From positions 354,026 to 418,025 of the forward strand of contig NZ_JADJNN010000008.1 of the NCBI RefSeq assembly GCF_016714285.1: a DNA stretch of 64,000 nucleotides. The letters are read 5' to 3'. This document shows, in pieces, positions 54,203-62,318 of this stretch (its first letter is position 1; each line of letters starts with the position of its first letter). The DNA is from Nannocystis sp. Its GTDB lineage: Bacteria; Myxococcota_A; Polyangia; Nannocystales; Nannocystaceae. The notes beneath the pieces were generated by a model that was not told the origin of the DNA, searched no databases, and saw only the letters and a list, made by a program, of their open reading frames with translations. Position numbers and translations under genes: made by a program.

Positions 54203-55288
54203 ATGCGTGGGGTCCTTGGTCTGGTAGCCGGGCTGGTTGCGATCGCGGGGGCCGCTGGCTGCCTCGTCGTGAAGATCGACACCAGCGACTCGCTGACCGA
54301 CCTGTCGCTCAGCGACACGCTGACCGACAGCTTCACCCTGACCTCGAGCCCGACCGACACCCTGCCGACCGGCGATCCGACCGGCGATCCGACCAGCGTG
54401 ACGGACACGGACACGGACACGGACACCACGCCGGGGGTGTGCGGCGACGGGCAGGTCGGGGTCGGTGAGGCCTGCGACGACGGTGACGCGGACAACAGCG
54501 ACGAGTGCCTGGCGAGCTGCGAAGTCGCGAGCTGCGGCGACGGCTTCGTGCACGCGGGCGTCGAGGCCTGCGACGACGGCAACCAGAACGGCGGCGACGG
54601 CTGCGAGCCCGACTGCACCCTCGGCGAGTGTGGCGACGGCGTGGTCCAGGGCGGCGAGCAGTGCGACGACGGCAACGGCGACAACGCCGACGATTGCCTG
54701 GCCACCTGTCTGAACGCGAGCTGCGGCGACGGCTTCGTGCGCGCCGGCGTCGAGGCCTGCGACGACGGCAACGCCAGCGACACCGACGCGTGCGTGCAGG
54801 GCTGCGTGGCGGCGAGCTGCGGCGACGGCTTCGTGCAGGCCGGCACGGAGCAGTGCGACGACGGCAACCAGACGCCGGGCGACGGCTGCGACAACTGCAT
54901 CAGCGACGCCCTGCCGCCGGAGTGTCAGGGCATCGCGGTGCTGCAGGAGGCCTCGCGCAACGTCAGCGCCGGCACGGACGAGGTCGAGTGCGATCTCGAG
55001 CTCCCCGTCGAGGGCCAGTGGTCGCGCTTCTCGGGCCCCGCGGGCACGACCATGCCGACGGTCGCGCCGCCGGAGTTCGCCTGCGGGACGCACGCCCCGG
55101 GCTGGCTCAATGGTGCGATCCCCGTGCTGGCCGACGGCATCGTCGCGCGAGACGTGTGTTTCCACTGGGAGGGCAACACCTGCAACTGGAAGGTCCCGAT
55201 CTCGGTGCGCAACTGCGGGCCCTTCGTGATGTTCAAGCTGATGCCAGTGCCGACCTGCGCCCTGCGCTACTGCGGCAGCGAAGGTTGA
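54203..55288 (+). CDS. lipoprotein with five DUF4215 repeats and a uromodulin-type D8C domain
   Basis: 361 residues. Lipobox AAGC at about residue 19, a Thr/Asp linker (TDTDTDTDT), and five DUF4215 units (CGDGFVHAGVEACDDGN and variants). The C-terminal 120 residues contain eight Cys and the marks of the D8C domain known from uromodulin and GP2: RFSGPAG, HAPGWLNGAIPVLADGIVAR, VCFHWEGNTCNW, VRNCGPFVMF and PVPTCALRYC. D8C occurs mainly in animal secreted glycoproteins, so this is a striking find in a bacterium. The protein is probably surface-exposed and may bind glycans or proteins. Confidence 0.8.
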   Translation: MRGVLGLVAGLVAIAGAAGCLVVKIDTSDSLTDLSLSDTLTDSFTLTSSPTDTLPTGDPTGDPTSVTDTDTDTDTTPGVCGDGQVGVGEACDDGDADNSDECLASCEVASCGDGFVHAGVEACDDGNQNGGDGCEPDCTLGECGDGVVQGGEQCDDGNGDNADDCLATCLNASCGDGFVRAGVEACDDGNASDTDACVQGCVAASCGDGFVQAGTEQCDDGNQTPGDGCDNCISDALPPECQGIAVLQEASRNVSAGTDEVECDLELPVEGQWSRFSGPAGTTMPTVAPPEFACGTHAPGWLNGAIPVLADGIVARDVCFHWEGNTCNWKVPISVRNCGPFVMFKLMPVPTCALRYCGSEG

Positions 55289-55308
55289 CCGCGCCGGGCG
55301 AGTGCGCG

Positions 55309-55314
55309 GATAAC
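55309..55314 (+). promoter_or_regulatory. putative -10 element of the CC/CVC-repeat lipoprotein gene
   Basis: GATAAC, 7 bases before ATG 55322. It matches the element at 54023-54028 in sequence and spacing. Transcription would begin at or beside the start codon. Confidence 0.3.
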
Positions 55315-55321
55315 GGTGAGG

Positions 55322-56443
55322 ATGTCCGCCGCGCCGCGTCCCTGGTCCCTCGCGCTGTCCTTCCTCGTGATCGGGGCCTGCGGGCGCGGGGAGCTCGCGG
55401 TGACCGAGAGCGGATCGAGCAGCGGCGGCAGCACCGACGACGTGACGACGACGGGCGCGCCCACGACCATGCCGCCGACCACCACGGTCACGCCGACCAC
55501 GTCGCTGACCAGCGGGGACCCGACCAGCGAGAGCGACACCAGCACCAGCAGCAGCAGCGGCGATACCAGCACTGGCACTACGGGCACGGTCGAGACCGGC
55601 GGCAGCAGCAGCGGCGGCGCGAGCAGCAGCGGATCGAGCGGAGGCGACACTGGCGGCAACAGCTGCTGCGTCGCCAGCGACGCGCCCGGCTGCGACGACG
55701 TGAAGGCCGAGGCATGCGTGTGCGCGGCGGCGCCGGAGTGCTGCGCCGACGCTTGGAGCCTGGGCTGCGTGGCCAAGGTCGACCTGCTCGGCTGCGGCGA
55801 CTGCGGCGGGCCGCCGCCGAAGGGCGAGTGCTGCGAGGTCGGCGTGGTGCCCGGCTGCAGCGATCCCGCGATCGAGGTCTGTGTGTGCGAGCAGATGCCG
55901 GAGTGCTGCTCGGACGTCTGGACGGCCGAGTGCGCGGCGGGGATCGAGGGCCTGATGTGCGGCAGCTGTGGTCCGGGCCCCGAGGCGTGCTGCGAGGTGC
56001 AGCAGACCCCGGGCTGCCCGAGCCCGCAGATCGAGGACTGCGTGTGTGTGGTCGACGCGTTCTGCTGCGAGTCGGCGTGGGACGATATCTGCGTCGGTGA
56101 GGTCGACAGCCTCGGCTGCGCGATGTGCCCGGTGCCGGTCGGGCCCTGCTGTGAGGGCAGCGGCGGGCTCGGCTGCGAGGACCCGGGCATCACCGCCTGC
56201 GTGTGCGCGGCGATGCCGAGCTGCTGCGACAGCGAGTGGACGGCCGAGTGCGCGGCGATGGTCGAGCCGCTCGGCTGCGCGATGTGCCCGAGCAACTGCT
56301 GCGTGGCGCACGGGGACCCCGGCTGCGAGGAGCCAGCCGTGAACGACTGCGTGTGCGCCCAGGACAGCTTCTGCTGCACGGACTTCTGGGACGATATCTG
56401 CGTCTCGGAGGTCGAGGGGCTGGGCTGCGGCAGCTGTGCGTGA
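55322..56443 (+). CDS. lipoprotein with five Cys-rich CC/CVC repeats
   Basis: About 373 residues from ATG 55322 (GTG 55316 is possible). Lipobox IGAC and a long Ser/Gly/Thr linker (about 90 residues). Then five repeats of about 50 residues, each with the pattern CC-x5-PGC, CVC, CC, W, C and C-x2-C, such as CCEVGVVPGCSDPAIEVCVC. Eight or more Cys per repeat suggest several disulfides each. The repeats resemble units found in secreted proteins of Nannocystaceae. Their function is unknown. A DsbD-like reductase gene converges on it one base away, which fits a disulfide-rich product. Confidence 0.8.
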   Translation: MSAAPRPWSLALSFLVIGACGRGELAVTESGSSSGGSTDDVTTTGAPTTMPPTTTVTPTTSLTSGDPTSESDTSTSSSSGDTSTGTTGTVETGGSSSGGASSSGSSGGDTGGNSCCVASDAPGCDDVKAEACVCAAAPECCADAWSLGCVAKVDLLGCGDCGGPPPKGECCEVGVVPGCSDPAIEVCVCEQMPECCSDVWTAECAAGIEGLMCGSCGPGPEACCEVQQTPGCPSPQIEDCVCVVDAFCCESAWDDICVGEVDSLGCAMCPVPVGPCCEGSGGLGCEDPGITACVCAAMPSCCDSEWTAECAAMVEPLGCAMCPSNCCVAHGDPGCEEPAVNDCVCAQDSFCCTDFWDDICVSEVEGLGCGSCA

Positions 56444-56444
56444 C

Positions 56445-57746
56445 TCACTCGACGGTGGCGATCAGCTCCTTGAACTTCGGCGCGTGGGTCATCTCTTGCA
56501 GCTGCACGGCGGGCCGCGGCATCGCCTCGCCGCCGCGCAGCTTGCCGAGGTGGTCGCTCCAGCGGGTGTCTGACGGGTAGATGACGACGCTCGGCAGGGT
56601 CTTGCTGTGGAAGGCCCGCTGCATGGCGAGCTTGCCGTCGTCGGCGCTGGTGACGTCGATCTTGATCAGCTCGAAGCGGGCATTGAGGAGCGGCTCGACG
56701 CTGGGGTCGTGGAAGGTGAGCTTGTCCATCTCGAGGCAGGGGGCGCACCAGGTCGCGCCGAAGTCGATCACGACCGGGAGGTGGCGCTCCTCGGCGGAGC
56801 GCAGCGCGGCCTCGAGGCCGGCGCTGTCCTCGACCGTCCGCCAGGCGCCGCTCGGGACGTAGATCATGTTGTTGATCGCTATCTGGGCGCCCAGCACGGT
56901 GAGCGCGACGGCGACGCCCTTGCCGAGCTTCTCGCCGAGGCCGCCGTAGAAGCTGCGGTGGATCGCGCCGCCGAGCAGGCCGGCGAGGGCGAGCGCGACG
57001 CCGAGGTAGAGGCCCCAGGTCGGGTCGGTCATGAAGCGGCGCAGCGCCGGCGACAGCGGGGCGACGAACCACAGGGCCATGACCACGAGGGCGATGCCGA
57101 AGAAGCTCTTGACGTACTCCATCCAGCGGCCGGGGCGAAACAGGCTGGCCCCGAGCGCGACGGCGAAGAACAGGCTGCCCATGCCGAGCGCGTAGGTGAA
57201 GAGGAGCGAGCCGCCGTGGAACACGCCGCCGCCGTCGGCCGAGGACGCGGCGATGTACGCGAGCAGCGAGAGCAGCACCGGGCCGGTGCAGGGCGCCGAG
57301 ATGAAGCCGCTGACGAGGCCCATGCCGAAGGCGCCGAGCGGACCGGCGCCGCCGACCGAGTTGAGCCGCGTCTGCAGGGAGCTCGGCAGCTGGAGGTCGA
57401 AGGCGCCGAACATGCTGGCCGCGAGGGCGAGCAGGAGGCCGACGATCGGCAGCACCACGACGGGCTCGCCGAGCCAGGCCCCGAACTGGCCGCCGGTCAA
57501 CGCGACGACGATGCCGAGGGTCGTGTAGAGCGAGGCCATGCCGAGCACGTAGGCGCTGGCGAGGAACAGCGCGCGCCCGCGTGACACGCCCTGGGCCCCG
57601 AACACGGCGACGGTGATCGGGATCAGCGGGTACACGCAGGGGGTGAGGTCGACCAGGACGCCCTGACCGAAGGCCCAGGCGTAGGTGCCGAGAGTGGCCG
57701 CCTGGAGGCCGTCGGGCGCGAGGAGGGAGGCGAGGAGTGTCGTCAT
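56445..57746 (-). CDS. dsbD: DsbD-like thiol:disulfide interchange protein
   Basis: 433 residues. About eight membrane helices carry the conserved Cys pair of DsbD: DLTPCVYPLIPI (Cys37) and SAPCTGPVLLS (Cys153). The C-terminal periplasmic thioredoxin domain has GATWCAPCLEMDK (Cys334, Cys337). The N-terminal alpha domain of classical DsbD is absent, so this is the shorter ScsB/CcdA-plus-thioredoxin type. It would pass electrons across the inner membrane to periplasmic disulfide proteins. Its stop is one base from the stop of the convergent Cys-repeat lipoprotein gene. This cell envelope is rich in disulfide proteins. Confidence 0.9.
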   Translation of the reverse strand: MTTLLASLLAPDGLQAATLGTYAWAFGQGVLVDLTPCVYPLIPITVAVFGAQGVSRGRALFLASAYVLGMASLYTTLGIVVALTGGQFGAWLGEPVVVLPIVGLLLALAASMFGAFDLQLPSSLQTRLNSVGGAGPLGAFGMGLVSGFISAPCTGPVLLSLLAYIAASSADGGGVFHGGSLLFTYALGMGSLFFAVALGASLFRPGRWMEYVKSFFGIALVVMALWFVAPLSPALRRFMTDPTWGLYLGVALALAGLLGGAIHRSFYGGLGEKLGKGVAVALTVLGAQIAINNMIYVPSGAWRTVEDSAGLEAALRSAEERHLPVVIDFGATWCAPCLEMDKLTFHDPSVEPLLNARFELIKIDVTSADDGKLAMQRAFHSKTLPSVVIYPSDTRWSDHLGKLRGGEAMPRPAVQLQEMTHAPKFKELIATVE

Positions 57747-57863
57747 GGCCAGCGCCTAACCATACGCCGTCGGCCCGGAGTCTGACCCGCCGTGTTGCGG
57801 GTGGCGATCGGAGTTAGGCCACGCGCGGGCCCGGGAATACGGAATTTGGCCAGGCGGGGGTCG

Positions 57864-59591
57864 TCACCCGGGGATCGGCGGCTCGCACAGCCCGCCCGAC
57901 TCGATCTGGGCGTTGGTGCGGAAGGTGTTGAGCGCCTTCCACGAGGGCGGCTCGAACTGCGGGATGGTGCCGTCCTCGCGGACGTTGGTCACGTGATAGG
58001 TGTGTTGATTCCAGATCCGACGCGCCTGGATCCACCGGTCACCCTTGTCGCGGATGACCTGCACGGTCGGCGAGCTCATGCCGCCGTATAGGTTGGAGAC
58101 GACGACGATCTCGGCGGAGCCGTCGTTGTCGACGTCGGCGACGATCGGGTACTCGGTGCCGGTGGCGCTGCTGCGCGGGGTCTTCAGCAGCGGCGTGCCG
58201 GCGCCGTCGAAGACGAACATGAATTGCTCGTCGGCGTACATCGCCTCGGCGATGCCGTCGCCGAGGAAGTCGAAGGCCGTACCGGCGGCGATGCCCGACT
58301 GATCCGAGACGGTGGCCTTCCAGATGATCGTGGCATCGGCGCGGTAGCTGGCGTAGTTGTTGCCCGAGCTGACGGCGTAGTCGCTGATGTCGTCGCCGTT
58401 GAAGTCCTGGATGGTGGCGGGGCGGTACCAGACGAGGCCGTTCGGCGGGTCGCCGGTCGGCCGCTTGTCCTGATACTTGATCGCGCCGGTGTGATCGAGC
58501 AGCGAGATGCCGTTGACGTTGGTGAGCAGCACCTCGGGCTCGGGGTCGCCGTCGAGGTTGGCGACCTGCGGGAAGCCGGGGAGCAGGTTGGTGTTGTAGT
58601 AGATGGTGCCGTCGTGGTGCACGGCGGCGTGGCCGATGACGACCTCGAGGTCGCCGTCGCCGTCGAGGTCGGCGGCCGCGGTGGCCGAGTAGTTGGGCGC
58701 GGCGGCGGCGGCGGTCCACAGCAGGGCGCCGTTGTGATCGAAGAGCTGGTTGCCGCCGAAGATCTCGATGTCGCCGTCGTTGTCGAGGTCGGCGAGGCCG
58801 AGCGCGGCGATGTAGGAGTTGGCCCACGGGGCCTGGCTCTGCCACTTCTGGGTGCCGTCGTGCTCCCACGCGATCAGGCGGCCGTCGGAGCCGGCGCTGA
58901 CGATCTCGGCGATGCCGTCGCCGTCGATGTCGCCGAGGGCCGGTGTGACGGTGGAGTCGACCGGCGCGGCGAGCTGGAAGTGGGCGGTGCCGGTGGCGCC
59001 GTCGAGCACGTAGATGTGGCCGGGGCCGCCGATCCCGGTGGCGGCGACGACGACGATGTCGGGGATGTCGCAGAGGTCGATCGCGCCGTCGGCGTTGTCG
59101 TCCGTGAGGTTGGCGACCAGCGGCGTGACCACCGAATAGATCTCGCCGTTGGCGCCCGGCCAGCTCCATTGCACTTCGGGCTCGAAGCTGTCGGCGGGGG
59201 CCTCGTCGTCGCACTCGCCGATCGCGTTCATGTCGTCCTGCACCTTGCACAGGTCGACGGGCGGGCCGGTGGTGCTGCTGGTGCTGGGGTCGCCGGTGCT
59301 GTCGGGCGTACCCGTGGTGCTGGTGCTGCCCGGATCGCCGGTGGTGCCGGTGAGGGTGAGTGCGCCGCTGCTCGCGTCGCCGCCGCTGCTGTGTGACTCG
59401 CTCACGCCGCTGTCGGTGGTGGCGCCGGTGGTGATGCTCGTGGTCGGGAGCGGGTCGCTGGTGCTCACGCTGACGCCCGTCGGCGTGGTCGGGCCAGGGC
59501 CGTTGCTGGTGCCGCTGTCATCGCGGCCGCCGTCGTCGCCGCAGGCGAGGCCGAGGGTGAGCGCGCCGAGGGCGAGACGGAGGGGCTGCAT
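57864..59591 (-). CDS. FG-GAP/VCBS propeller lipoprotein
   Basis: 575 residues. Lipobox GLAC, then a long Ser/Thr/Gly linker. Residues of about 150-500 are an FG-GAP propeller with units such as ALGDIDGDGIAEIVSAGSD, GLADLDNDGDIEIFGG, AAADLDGDGDLEVVIG and PIVADVDNDGSAEIVVV. The C-terminus ends IWNQHTYHVTNVREDG and EPPSWKALNTFRTNAQ, the same motif as in the lipoprotein at 36402-39014. The two are paralogues in their propeller halves. This copy lacks the CARDB-like tail. The protein is probably exposed and Ca-binding. Confidence 0.87.
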   Translation of the reverse strand: MQPLRLALGALTLGLACGDDGGRDDSGTSNGPGPTTPTGVSVSTSDPLPTTSITTGATTDSGVSESHSSGGDASSGALTLTGTTGDPGSTSTTGTPDSTGDPSTSSTTGPPVDLCKVQDDMNAIGECDDEAPADSFEPEVQWSWPGANGEIYSVVTPLVANLTDDNADGAIDLCDIPDIVVVAATGIGGPGHIYVLDGATGTAHFQLAAPVDSTVTPALGDIDGDGIAEIVSAGSDGRLIAWEHDGTQKWQSQAPWANSYIAALGLADLDNDGDIEIFGGNQLFDHNGALLWTAAAAAPNYSATAAADLDGDGDLEVVIGHAAVHHDGTIYYNTNLLPGFPQVANLDGDPEPEVLLTNVNGISLLDHTGAIKYQDKRPTGDPPNGLVWYRPATIQDFNGDDISDYAVSSGNNYASYRADATIIWKATVSDQSGIAAGTAFDFLGDGIAEAMYADEQFMFVFDGAGTPLLKTPRSSATGTEYPIVADVDNDGSAEIVVVSNLYGGMSSPTVQVIRDKGDRWIQARRIWNQHTYHVTNVREDGTIPQFEPPSWKALNTFRTNAQIESGGLCEPPIPG

Positions 59592-59654
59592 CGGCGCACG
59601 GTCCCACGCGGGTCAAGCAGCGGTCAAGCAGCGGGGGAAGGCACGCGCCCGCGC

Positions 59655-61634
59655 TCACAGGTCCCTGCAGGGCGGCTCGCGGCCGAGGCTCACGGCCTGG
59701 AGGTTCAGCTCGGCCGCGGTGGCGGGCGAAAGCGCGGCGCAGCAGGCGTACTCGCTGTTGTCGTTGATCAGCGAGATCAGGAGATCCTCGGGCAAGCCGA
59801 AGCAGCACGCCGGCGTGGTGGCGCCGCCGTCGGAGGTCGCGCTGCACCGGGGGAGCGCGACGCAGGTGCCGTCGTCTGGCTCGTAGCACGAGATGCGCAC
59901 GCCGGGGGTGCCATCGGTGTAGTCGAGCACGACCTCGGAGTCGGAGAACAGCGCGGTGCCGATCAGACCGTCGGGCTGGAGGGCCTCGGGGTTGGTGTCG
60001 CGCCGCATCGCCGTGACCATCGGGTGATCGGCGGGGATGATGACGGTGGTGATCCAGCGCTCGGGGTTCGGCCCGGGGCTGCCGCTCGAGTTGTCGATCA
60101 CGAAGGCCTCGCCGAGCACGGCGGCCGTATCGAGGGCCGCGTCGGCGCAGCTGTTGCCGCTGCCGAGGCGCGGGCTGTTGCCCGCGGCGGCGCTGTCACA
60201 CTGGGCCTTGAGCGCCTTCTGGCGCCGCTCGAGCCGCTGGCACGCGGATGGGCCGCTCGAGCTGGCGAGGCCCGGCACGAGGCCGACGCTGCGGACGCGC
60301 ACCTGCAGGAGCGGCTGCTCCTTGCTGCCAGCGGGGGGCCAGCCGGGCAGCTCGAGCGCGCCGATCGTGCCGTCGATGCAGGCGGGTGCGCCGAGGTGGC
60401 TGCTGCCGATGTCGCCGCCGTCGCCCGCGCAGGGCGGGAGCTTGAGCTCGTTGAGCAGGCGACGGGCGCTGTCCTCGAAGAGCACGAGGCCGGCGATGCC
60501 GGTGGCGACGACGAGGCTGGCCTCGCGGCCGCGGTCGAGGTCGGTGGTGTCGAGCGGGGCCGGGGTGACGACGCAGCCGCGGTCTTCCTCGGCGCGCGTA
60601 CCCGACGCGCCGGTGGCGGAGTGATAGCTGCCCGCGGCGCTCGCGGGTCCAGCGGCGAGGCGACAGCGGCCGCGATCCGGGACCCACTCGACGGTCGCGG
60701 GCGGCGGGGCGACGCAGGCGTCGAGGACCATGCGGCTCGGTCGCAATGCGCTGGCGACTCGCTCGCGATCGAAGGTGCTGAGGTAGTCGCAGCTCTGGCC
60801 GCCGGCGAGGCACACGTCGGTGATGTCCTTGCCGAGCAGGAGTCCGGGGAACTGCAGCGGGATCGCGGCGCGACCCTGGTCGGCGAGCACGGCCTCGGAG
60901 CCGGGAAACTCGCGGTAGAAGGTGACCTCGAAGCGAGTGCCGTCTGGCTCGCGGTGGTGGGCGAAGCGGACCGCGAATTCGCGGAGCAGGTTGCCGCCGA
61001 TGACGCCGCCGACGTAGGCCGGTGCGCCCGCGGTGCCAGTGCGCCAGCTGAATGGTTGGGCGAGCGTCGACGGGTCGCGCGGCAGGCGGACGACCGGGGT
61101 GTTGCTGAAGCGGAAGCGGCTGAGCGAGTCGCCGAGGACGGTCGCCTCGGCCTGCGGATCGAGGATCTGCGCCGCTGAGCGCAGCTCGAAGCAGGTGCGC
61201 TCGGGGACGGCGACGGTGGTGTCGTCGGCCAGCATGGTGATCGCGGTGGCGCTGTCGATCAGCACCGGCATGCATGCACCCGGGTCGCAGGTGTCAGGCG
61301 GGCCGAGGCAGACCTCGCTGCAGCCGCCCTGGGTGCCGGGGCAGGGCTCCGGGAGGTAGGCGAGGCGCGGCAGGGGCGAGGCGTCGCCGGAGCCGAGAGC
61401 GACCGGGCGTCCGAACTCACCCTCGGCCTCGACCGAGTCGAAGTTGCAGGCCAGCGTGAGGGCCGTCGTGAGGCCGATCGTGAGGCCATTCGTGAGGCCA
61501 TTCGTGAGGGCCAGCGCGAGCGGTGCGCAGTGGAGCCCGGAAATTGCCGCGAGACGCGGGCGAGGCGCCTGTGGGCCTCGCGTCGCGTCTCGTGGTCTCT
61601 CTGCGCTGGTTGCCACCCTGCCGGGTTCTAGCAC
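59655..61634 (-). CDS. lipoprotein with aspartic-protease-like two-lobe fold
   Basis: 659 residues as read; the true start may be later. The signal is unusual: repeated LTNGLTNGLTIGLTTALT before lipobox TLAC. The body has many Cys (CPGTQGGCSEVCLG, CDPGACMPVLIDSATAITML). VLIDSATAITML followed by VGGVIGGNLLREFAVRF resembles the first lobe of a retropepsin-like aspartic protease, where DSA stands for the usual DTG. PDGLIGTALFSDSEVVLDYT resembles a second lobe. The two-lobe resemblance is suggestive, but the catalytic motif is atypical. Many genes of this type in Nannocystaceae are described only as hypothetical. Confidence 0.65.
   Translation of the reverse strand: MLEPGRVATSAERPRDATRGPQAPRPRLAAISGLHCAPLALALTNGLTNGLTIGLTTALTLACNFDSVEAEGEFGRPVALGSGDASPLPRLAYLPEPCPGTQGGCSEVCLGPPDTCDPGACMPVLIDSATAITMLADDTTVAVPERTCFELRSAAQILDPQAEATVLGDSLSRFRFSNTPVVRLPRDPSTLAQPFSWRTGTAGAPAYVGGVIGGNLLREFAVRFAHHREPDGTRFEVTFYREFPGSEAVLADQGRAAIPLQFPGLLLGKDITDVCLAGGQSCDYLSTFDRERVASALRPSRMVLDACVAPPPATVEWVPDRGRCRLAAGPASAAGSYHSATGASGTRAEEDRGCVVTPAPLDTTDLDRGREASLVVATGIAGLVLFEDSARRLLNELKLPPCAGDGGDIGSSHLGAPACIDGTIGALELPGWPPAGSKEQPLLQVRVRSVGLVPGLASSSGPSACQRLERRQKALKAQCDSAAAGNSPRLGSGNSCADAALDTAAVLGEAFVIDNSSGSPGPNPERWITTVIIPADHPMVTAMRRDTNPEALQPDGLIGTALFSDSEVVLDYTDGTPGVRISCYEPDDGTCVALPRCSATSDGGATTPACCFGLPEDLLISLINDNSEYACCAALSPATAAELNLQAVSLGREPPCRDL
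61455..61512 (-). repeat. short tandem repeats in a signal peptide
   Basis: Plus-strand units of about 15 bases such as GTGAGGCCATTC and GTGAGGCCGATC repeat four times or more. They encode LTNGLTNGLTIG in the signal peptide of the minus-strand lipoprotein. They could vary in number. Confidence 0.7.
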
Positions 61635-61647
61635 AGCTGGCAGCCGG

Positions 61648-62271
61648 CTACTTGGCGGCCGCGTTGGAGGCCAGCTCGGTCAGCTTGGCCTCGAGGCGGG
61701 CGATCAGCTCGTTGATGCCCTTGTCCTTGAGGATCTTGTTGAACTCGAACTTGTAGTTCTTCGCCAGGCTGATGCCGTCGGTGATGATGTCCTCGGTGAG
61801 CCAGACGCCGTTGACTTGGTGCATCACGTAGACGACTTCGACGACCTCGGGCTTGCCGTCGCGGCTGAGCGAGACGTTGGTGATGACGTGGGTGCCGCGG
61901 GGCTTCGTCTCCTCGCCGACGTAGGCCAATTCGTACTTCTTGTCGGTCCGGATGCGCTTGAGGTAGTTCTCGCGGATGAGGCGGGTCAGCAGCGCCTCGA
62001 ACTCGGCGCAGCGCGGCTCGCACTTGGCGGCGTAGCGGGCGGGGCCGCCGAGCGAGGTCTCGGCGAGCGCCTTGTAGTCGAGCAGCGCGTCGACTTCCTT
62101 CTGCAGCGTGGCGATATCGGCACGCTTCTTCACCAGCTCGACGACCTTCCCGTGGCGGGCCTTGAAGGTGTCCATCGCGCCCTCGGCGGCGGCGGCGGGG
62201 CGGGCCAGGCCCAGCAGGCACACAGAGGAGAGGGCGAGCCCGGTGATGAAGTTTCGTGCGGAATTCAGCAT
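61648..62271 (-). CDS. MlaC/Ttg2D-family phospholipid-binding protein
   Basis: 207 residues. Signal peptide (FITGLALSSVCLLGLARPAA), then the MlaC fold: DYKALAETSLGG, EFEALLTRLIRENYLKRI, VVYVMHQVNGVWLTEDII and TDGISLAKNYKFEFNKIL. These periplasmic proteins carry phospholipids between the outer and inner membranes as part of Mla systems. No mlaA-F genes are in the window. The gene is followed by a TolC-like gene on the same strand, 47 bases upstream in the transcript, suggesting they belong to one export or trafficking operon. Confidence 0.85.
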   Translation of the reverse strand: MLNSARNFITGLALSSVCLLGLARPAAAAEGAMDTFKARHGKVVELVKKRADIATLQKEVDALLDYKALAETSLGGPARYAAKCEPRCAEFEALLTRLIRENYLKRIRTDKKYELAYVGEETKPRGTHVITNVSLSRDGKPEVVEVVYVMHQVNGVWLTEDIITDGISLAKNYKFEFNKILKDKGINELIARLEAKLTELASNAAAK

Positions 62272-62318
62272 TGGTGCCTCTTTGAGTGGCGCTCAGACGC
62301 CTTGCGTTACAGTGCGAT

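Noticed and set aside
59592..59640. Two GCTTGACC copies as promoter elements of the propeller lipoprotein
   Set aside because: No -10 element stands at the right distance from either.
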